Positions 7,359-10,392 of a stretch of DNA of 10,392 bases are shown in pieces; the stretch's first letter is position 1, and each line of letters opens with the position of its first letter. Source of the stretch: an uncultured Chloroflexota bacterium (lineage in GTDB: Bacteria; Chloroflexota; Anaerolineae; Aggregatilineales; Phototrophicaceae); the NCBI GenBank assembly GCA_937988705.1, contig CALKIA010000123.1, forward strand, positions 1 to 10,392, written 5' to 3'. The position numbers and the translations under genes are program-made. Under the pieces are notes generated by a model, which searched no databases, was not told the DNA's origin, and saw only the letters and a program-made list of their open reading frames with translations.

Positions 7359-8348
7359 TCACACGTAAATGTTGTTGATCAGGTCGTTGTAATCGGGGAT
7401 GGGGCTGTTGTCAGCAAATTCGACGGCTTCCGCCACCACCTGATCCGCTTTGGCATCCAATTCTTCCAGCTTCTTGTCAATGTTCTTGAAATTGCTGGTG
7501 AGGTGGCGGCGCGCAATCGTGATCGGGTCTTTCTCGTTCCAGGCTTGCAGTTCCAGCTTCATGTCGTCGCGGGCGTCGTACTGCTTGTCCGAGACGCCGT
7601 GACCCTTGTAACGGTACGTCAGCGATTCCATGAGGATCGGCTTGCTCGTCTTGCGGACATATTCGACCGCTTCGCTCACCGCTTCGTAGACGGCGATCAC
7701 ATCCTGACCGTCGACGCGCGGGCCTTCCTTCATGCCGTAGGAAATGGCGCGCTTGACGAGTTCCGGCTGACCGCTGGAATCTTCAATGCGCGTGCCCATG
7801 CCGACGAAGTTGTTTTCGATCAACCACACGACCGGCAAATCCCACACCGCGCTCAGGTTGAGCGATTCGTGGAAATAGCCGTTGTTGGTCGCGCCGTCAC
7901 CCATGAAGCACAGGACGACGTTCCGCGTCTCATTGTACTTTTCCTTGAGGGCGATGCCCGCCGCAAGCGGCAGATGCCCGGCGACGATCGCGTAGCCACC
8001 CCAGAAGTTATGGGCCCGGCTGGCGACATGCATCGACCCGCCCTTGCCGCCGCTCGTCCCGGTGCGCTTGCCCATCATTTCGGCCATGATCGGCTTGGCC
8101 TCGACGCCCCGCGCCAGTGCCAGTCCATGATCGCGGTAGGCCGTGATGATGTGGTCATCTTTACCGAGCGTCGCCAATGCGCCAACGCCCGTCGCTTCGT
8201 GTCCACTGTACAAGTGCAAATACACACCAGTGATGCGCTTCTGGTGATAGAGTTCGTCGCACTTATTCTCGAATTTGCGGATGAGGACAATCTGGTAGTA
8301 CCAGTCCAACAGCCGCTCTTTATCAATCGCCAACGTCTGAGTTGTCAA
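7359..8348 (-). CDS. pdhA: 2-oxoacid dehydrogenase E1 component alpha subunit (pyruvate type likely)
   Basis: A 329-residue E1 alpha. The thiamine diphosphate/Mg motif runs from GDG at 150-152 to NN at 179-180, with GYFHESLN between. Other family marks are AYRDHGLALARG (70-81), GGKGGSMH (100-107), and the loop YRYKGHGVSD (245-254) with His250, where animal pyruvate dehydrogenases carry the phosphorylated GHS; that serine is Gly here. It is the first gene of the operon. The start is TTG at 8348, supported by AGGAG at 8356-8360 with a seven-base spacer and by the lack of any ATG nearby in frame. Length and sequence fit the alpha2-beta2 pyruvate dehydrogenase group; acetoin dehydrogenase is the main alternative. 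No E3 gene is in the window. Confidence 0.93.
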   Translation of the reverse strand: MTTQTLAIDKERLLDWYYQIVLIRKFENKCDELYHQKRITGVYLHLYSGHEATGVGALATLGKDDHIITAYRDHGLALARGVEAKPIMAEMMGKRTGTSGGKGGSMHVASRAHNFWGGYAIVAGHLPLAAGIALKEKYNETRNVVLCFMGDGATNNGYFHESLNLSAVWDLPVVWLIENNFVGMGTRIEDSSGQPELVKRAISYGMKEGPRVDGQDVIAVYEAVSEAVEYVRKTSKPILMESLTYRYKGHGVSDKQYDARDDMKLELQAWNEKDPITIARRHLTSNFKNIDKKLEELDAKADQVVAEAVEFADNSPIPDYNDLINNIYV

Positions 8349-8355
8349 CGTCGGA

Positions 8356-8378
8356 CTCCTCTCATCTCGTTTTAGGAG
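8356..8378 (-). promoter_or_regulatory. Shine-Dalgarno of E1 alpha with an upstream sequence able to pair with it
   Basis: On the minus strand AGGAG (8360 down to 8356) sits seven bases before the TTG start of E1 alpha. Thirteen bases further upstream, CCTCCT (8379 down to 8374) can pair with it over five base pairs (CTCCT with AGGAG). The ribosome binding site is seen clearly; a role for the hairpin is inference. Confidence 0.5.
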
Positions 8379-8413
8379 GATATGACCATGTTTTACCCAC
8401 TCGAATGTTGGGA

Positions 8414-8442
8414 AGTGTAGCGCATGGGGGGTGGGAAATCAA
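8414..8442 (-). promoter_or_regulatory. Candidate sigma70 promoter of the dehydrogenase operon
   Basis: Read on the minus strand, TTGATT (8442-8437) and TACACT (8419-8414) are separated by exactly 17 bases; each matches its consensus hexamer at four of six positions. The predicted start of transcription lies near 8407, giving a leader of about 60 bases before the TTG start. Chance occurrence cannot be excluded. Confidence 0.45.
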
Positions 8443-8450
8443 TCGGATTG

Positions 8451-8510
8451 GACTCCGCTCATGGGGAATTAACACGGGCGAATGCGCAGGTGCGTTCGCC
8501 CGGCGGAGTC
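8451..8510. repeat. Compound stem-loop between the toroid protein gene and the operon promoter
   Basis: An outer perfect 8-base stem, GACTCCGC (8451-8458) with GCGGAGTC (8503-8510), stacks directly on an inner stem, CGGGCGAATGC (8475-8485) with GCGTTCGCCCG (8492-8502), which has one G-T pair and a six-base loop. Sixteen unpaired bases bulge on the left side. It lies about 40 bases after the stop of the upstream minus-strand gene and just before the operon promoter, so it could end the upstream transcript, though no U-tract is present. The inner stem belongs to the GGGC...GCCC palindromes of this window. Confidence 0.55.
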
Positions 8511-8551
8511 GGAATTTGCGTTTTTCAAATTTCGGTGGGCGGCTGCGCTGA

Positions 8552-9565
8552 TCACGCCGCCGCTTTAAGTACACGCAAGGCGCGCAGTGTGACCCACTTG
8601 TTCGGCTGACCCTGACGCCCCACATTCATCCATGTTTTGCTGTTGTAGTGATATTCCAGCGGCCAACGCCCCTGTGCATCCTGTTTTGCCCGGATCATGT
8701 TCAGGGCGTTGGTCAAACGTGGGTCGTGCCCGCAGCCTAACCCGACCAGCGCTTCGACGTTTTGCAGCAGATCGGTCACATAGAAGACGGGAAACCCGAA
8801 TTTCCACCAGTTCCCGCTGGGTTTGTCCGTCCAGCCCGTCGGATAGGTGGCGAGCGCCGGGTCGACGCTGAATAAGAAGTCAATGCCCTGCTGAATCGCC
8901 CGGTCGATGGCCGGTGTGCGCCGATCGGTGGGCAGCTTGCTGAACGCCAGCAGCACTTTGACCGCGCCCCAGGCACACGGTAATTGATGGTTCGCGCCAC
9001 AGGCGAATCCCGGCCCACATTTGCCCGCATAGTATCGTTCCACGGCGTGCTTCTCGGTGCGCGGCGCAATGCCTTCGCCCGTCACCGTGCGGGCCATCCA
9101 GTCGAAGGCGCGGTCAAGGCGCGGATCTGTCCAGCCGAGATCGAGCAGCGCGGCGCACAGATTGCCCTGCAAACAGTCGATGATGCCGGATGGGAGGCCG
9201 TTGGCGCTGAACTTCCCGCCGTCGAGCAGTGCGTGGTCGAGCAGATAGGCGCAGGCATGGGCGATGCGTTCGTCGTCGGCGGCGGACGCCCCCAGCTGCG
9301 CCAGCAAGATCATGGCCCAAACGGTGCTGCGATACTTTGGCCCGTAGCCGGGTCCCGGTTGCACCCAGTAGCCCAGATCGGCCATTTTGGACACGACCGT
9401 CGCAATCGGCCCGGTGGTGTGCGCTTCGTGGCGGGCCGTCTTCAGGTCTTGGTCTTCCGGAGGACAGTCGAGCAAATCACGTAAGGTGAGGTAACGAACG
9501 TCGGGGTTAGCCGTCTCCAACAGCCAGTCGCGGACTGGTTTTGTGAGTAGGTCTTGTGCAGACAT
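8552..9565 (-). CDS. Squalene-cyclase/prenyltransferase-like alpha/alpha-toroid protein of unknown function
   Basis: A 337-residue soluble protein whose repeated helical blocks fit the alpha/alpha toroid of squalene cyclase and prenyltransferase beta subunits: VRYLTLRDLL (23-32), STVWAMILLAQLG (80-92), DCLQGNLCAALLDLGW (130-145), PCAWGAVKVLLAF (196-208), FGFPVFYVTDLLQN (256-269) and KWVTLRALRVLKA (323-335). From memory, relatives in databases are sometimes labelled nitrogen fixation protein NifH, which is wrong: no P-loop or nitrogenase iron-protein motif is present. The DxDD motif of cyclases is also absent. Cys183, Cys189 and Cys197 in CGPGFACGANHQLPC, plus Cys131 and Cys137, could bind a metal; this is inference. 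The start is ATG at 9565, with AGGAG eight bases upstream; an in-frame GTG at 9586 would place that site inside the gene. A perfect TATAAT lies 41 bases upstream of the ATG. Confidence 0.8.
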   Translation of the reverse strand: MSAQDLLTKPVRDWLLETANPDVRYLTLRDLLDCPPEDQDLKTARHEAHTTGPIATVVSKMADLGYWVQPGPGYGPKYRSTVWAMILLAQLGASAADDERIAHACAYLLDHALLDGGKFSANGLPSGIIDCLQGNLCAALLDLGWTDPRLDRAFDWMARTVTGEGIAPRTEKHAVERYYAGKCGPGFACGANHQLPCAWGAVKVLLAFSKLPTDRRTPAIDRAIQQGIDFLFSVDPALATYPTGWTDKPSGNWWKFGFPVFYVTDLLQNVEALVGLGCGHDPRLTNALNMIRAKQDAQGRWPLEYHYNSKTWMNVGRQGQPNKWVTLRALRVLKAAA

Positions 9566-9605
9566 GGTCGCAGCTCCTACCAGCACAGCAAGCAGATTAC
9601 CTCAA

Positions 9606-9634
9606 ATTATAGTCCTCTTTCGGGCTGCGGTGAC
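9606..9634 (-). promoter_or_regulatory. Candidate promoter of the toroid protein gene
   Basis: On the minus strand a perfect TATAAT occupies 9611-9606. GTCACC at 9634-9629, three of six matches to TTGACA, is 17 bases upstream. The predicted transcript would start near 9599, about 34 bases before the ATG. Confidence 0.55.
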
Positions 9635-9786
9635 GTCCGCTGCCTTGGGCGCACACTAACTTCCTGAAAGGTACGCTGATTAGGTTTTGCCTGATTGTGA
9701 CGCTCTCACGCATATGGCGCAGAGGGTAGCGTACAGCGGAGTCTGGCAGGGACTGAACTCGATTGAACGGGGTAAGCAACCTTATG

Positions 9787-9815
9787 TTCGGCGCTGAAAA
9801 GAGTTGCGCTATAAT
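9787..9815 (+). promoter_or_regulatory. Candidate promoter of the small membrane protein gene
   Basis: A perfect TATAAT lies at 9810-9815. The sequence 17 bases upstream (TTCGGC, 9787-9792) is a poor -35, so an activator or another sigma factor may be needed. The predicted leader is about 29 bases and contains the ribosome binding site AAGGAAG at 9838-9844. Confidence 0.5.
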
Positions 9816-9850
9816 TGCGTTAACGTCGGTCACTATTAAGGAAGACAACT

Positions 9851-9973
9851 ATGGAACCAATGACTGGCATCATCATCATCTTCGTGGTGGCTATCGCGGT
9901 CATGGCGTTTTTCGCTTTCAACCGGCTCAAACCGACAGCGAAGCCCGACACTGACGAAGCGCAGTCCAAATAA
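9851..9973 (+). CDS. Small single-pass membrane protein (40 residues)
   Basis: A 40-codon frame encodes MEPMTGI followed by a hydrophobic helix of about 20 residues (roughly 5-24, with IIIIFVVAIAVMAFF), then Asn-Arg-Leu-Lys and a charged, Pro/Asp/Glu-containing tail ending at residue 40. The positive residues just after the helix suggest that the C-terminus is cytoplasmic. AAGGAAG ends six bases before the ATG, and a perfect TATAAT lies 35 bases before it, which is strong support for so short a gene. I do not recognise a family. It stands alone on its strand between the divergent toroid protein gene and the convergent glycosyltransferase gene. Small membrane proteins of this form often regulate or stabilise a larger membrane complex, but no partner is evident here. 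Confidence 0.7.
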   Translation: MEPMTGIIIIFVVAIAVMAFFAFNRLKPTAKPDTDEAQSK

Positions 9974-10002
9974 CGGCGTACTTCTGCAAGCTTCATTGCT
10001 GG

Positions 10003-10023
10003 AACTGGCCGCCCTGGCCGGTT
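10003..10023 (+). terminator. Hairpin after the small membrane protein gene, weak terminator candidate
   Basis: AACTGGCC (10003-10010) and GGCCGGTT (10016-10023) form an eight-pair stem, one pair being G-U, with loop GCCCT. It begins 30 bases after the small gene's stop. Only a short, interrupted T stretch follows, so termination is uncertain. Confidence 0.35.
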
Positions 10024-10040
10024 GTCGAACCATTTTCCAT

Positions 10041-10064
10041 GGGGCGAGGTTTAGACCTCGTCCC
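10041..10064. repeat. GGGCGAGG palindrome in the convergent gap
   Basis: GGGCGAGGT and ACCTCGTCCC flank TTAG, pairing fully except for one bulged T. The left arm shares GGGCGAGG with the palindrome at 883-902. It lies 12 bases from the stop codon of the glycosyltransferase gene on the opposite strand and may serve both convergent genes as a 3'-end structure. Confidence 0.55.
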
Positions 10065-10075
10065 GTTACTCCCAA

Positions 10076-10392
10076 TTACTCTAACTGATTGAGAATCGCC
10101 CGCGCGCGGGCGTCCCACGTGTAGTGCGCCATGACTTCAACATAAGCGGCGTCCGCGAGGCGCGCCCGCAGCGCCGGATCATCGCGCAGCCGCCGCAGGG
10201 CATCAGCTAATGGTTCGACCTCGGCGGGCGGCGTGAGCAGCGCCGATGCGCCGTTTGTCACGACCTCGCGCGTGCTCGGCAAATCCGAGGCGACGATGGC
10301 GCGGCGCGCCGCCATGTACTCGAACAGTTTGAGCGGCGAGGCGTGATAGGCGAAGTGCGGCGTGAACGGGAAAGGCATGGCGCACACGTCGA
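10076..10392 (-). CDS. GT-B (GT4-like) glycosyltransferase, C-terminal part, cut by the window end
   Basis: The frame is open to the last base, with 105 complete codons visible, so the start lies outside. The segment SPLKLFEYMAARRAIVASDLP followed by REVV is the donor-sugar-nucleotide binding region of GT-B glycosyltransferases of the GT4 type, with the Glu of FEYM as the second acid of the E-x7-E motif; the first position is His here, a variation I believe occurs in the SPLKLFEYMA branch. After it come a typical tail with LADALRRLRDDPALRARLADAA and HYTWDARARAIL, a helix that usually packs back on the N-terminal domain. The expected role is sugar transfer to a lipid, polysaccharide or protein at the cytoplasmic face of the membrane; the sugar and acceptor cannot be read. 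Confidence 0.88.
   Translation of the reverse strand, partial: DVCAMPFPFTPHFAYHASPLKLFEYMAARRAIVASDLPSTREVVTNGASALLTPPAEVEPLADALRRLRDDPALRARLADAAYVEVMAHYTWDARARAILNQLE

Noticed and set aside
6552..8375. A 607-codon plus-strand open frame antisense to the E1 genes
   Set aside because: It mirrors highly conserved E1 alpha and E1 beta coding sequence, has no recognisable domain, and reflects GC-rich codon use.
8388..8420. Ten-codon plus-strand frame (MFYPLECWEV) behind a perfect AGGAGG
   Set aside because: It is very short and overlaps the operon promoter and leader on the other strand; the AGGAGG is better explained as, or is chance from, the anti-Shine-Dalgarno segment. Not called without conservation.
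9597..9848. An 83-codon minus-strand frame in the divergent gap
   Set aside because: It would start at TTG without a ribosome binding site and covers both promoters; the composition does not look protein-like.

Overview
The window is GC-rich bacterial DNA carrying complete or partial genes on both strands. The closest overall fit is Chloroflexota, probably Anaerolineae-like. This is inference, from three things: the gap at 756-1087 is filled with CCCCTCACCCC / GGGGAGGGG type dispersed repeats, other gaps hold short GGGC...GCCC palindromes, and the squalene-cyclase-like protein resembles a family I associate with that phylum and with actinobacteria. No rRNA, tRNA, CRISPR array, transposase or integrase is visible.

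Layout, left to right. The 3' part of a UPF0104/lysylphosphatidylglycerol-synthase-type membrane protein gene (1-756) is followed by a 330-base gap holding a mosaic of inverted and direct repeats, including a twin palindrome. Next come an alpha/beta hydrolase (1087-1833) and a complete CHASE4-HAMP-HisKA-HATPase sensor kinase with no response regulator beside it (1935-3800). The kinase gene runs 29 bases into a convergent gene for an unrecognised multi-pass membrane protein (3772-4875, minus).

The core of the window is a minus-strand 2-oxoacid dehydrogenase operon, transcribed from about 8410 down to 5014: E1 alpha, E1 beta, then E2 with one lipoyl domain. Gaps between these genes are 6 and 2 bases, so translation is probably coupled. 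E1 alpha starts at TTG behind a strong Shine-Dalgarno sequence, and a plausible sigma70 promoter lies upstream. Pyruvate is the most likely substrate, giving acetyl-CoA, CO2 and, through an E3 lipoamide dehydrogenase encoded elsewhere, NADH. The E2 linker carries three copies of a Pro/Thr/Ser 9-residue motif.

Upstream of the operon on the same strand is an alpha/alpha-toroid protein of unknown function (8552-9565). A divergent gap then carries two perfect TATAAT boxes, one on each strand. The plus-strand box serves a 40-residue single-pass membrane protein gene (9851-9973). The window ends inside the C-terminal half of a GT-B (GT4-like) glycosyltransferase (10076-10392, minus).

No clearly new multi-gene system is visible. 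The most interesting items are the palindrome set found in nearly every intergenic gap (with compensatory changes in one pair), the small membrane protein, the E2 linker repeat, and the cysteine-containing toroid protein.
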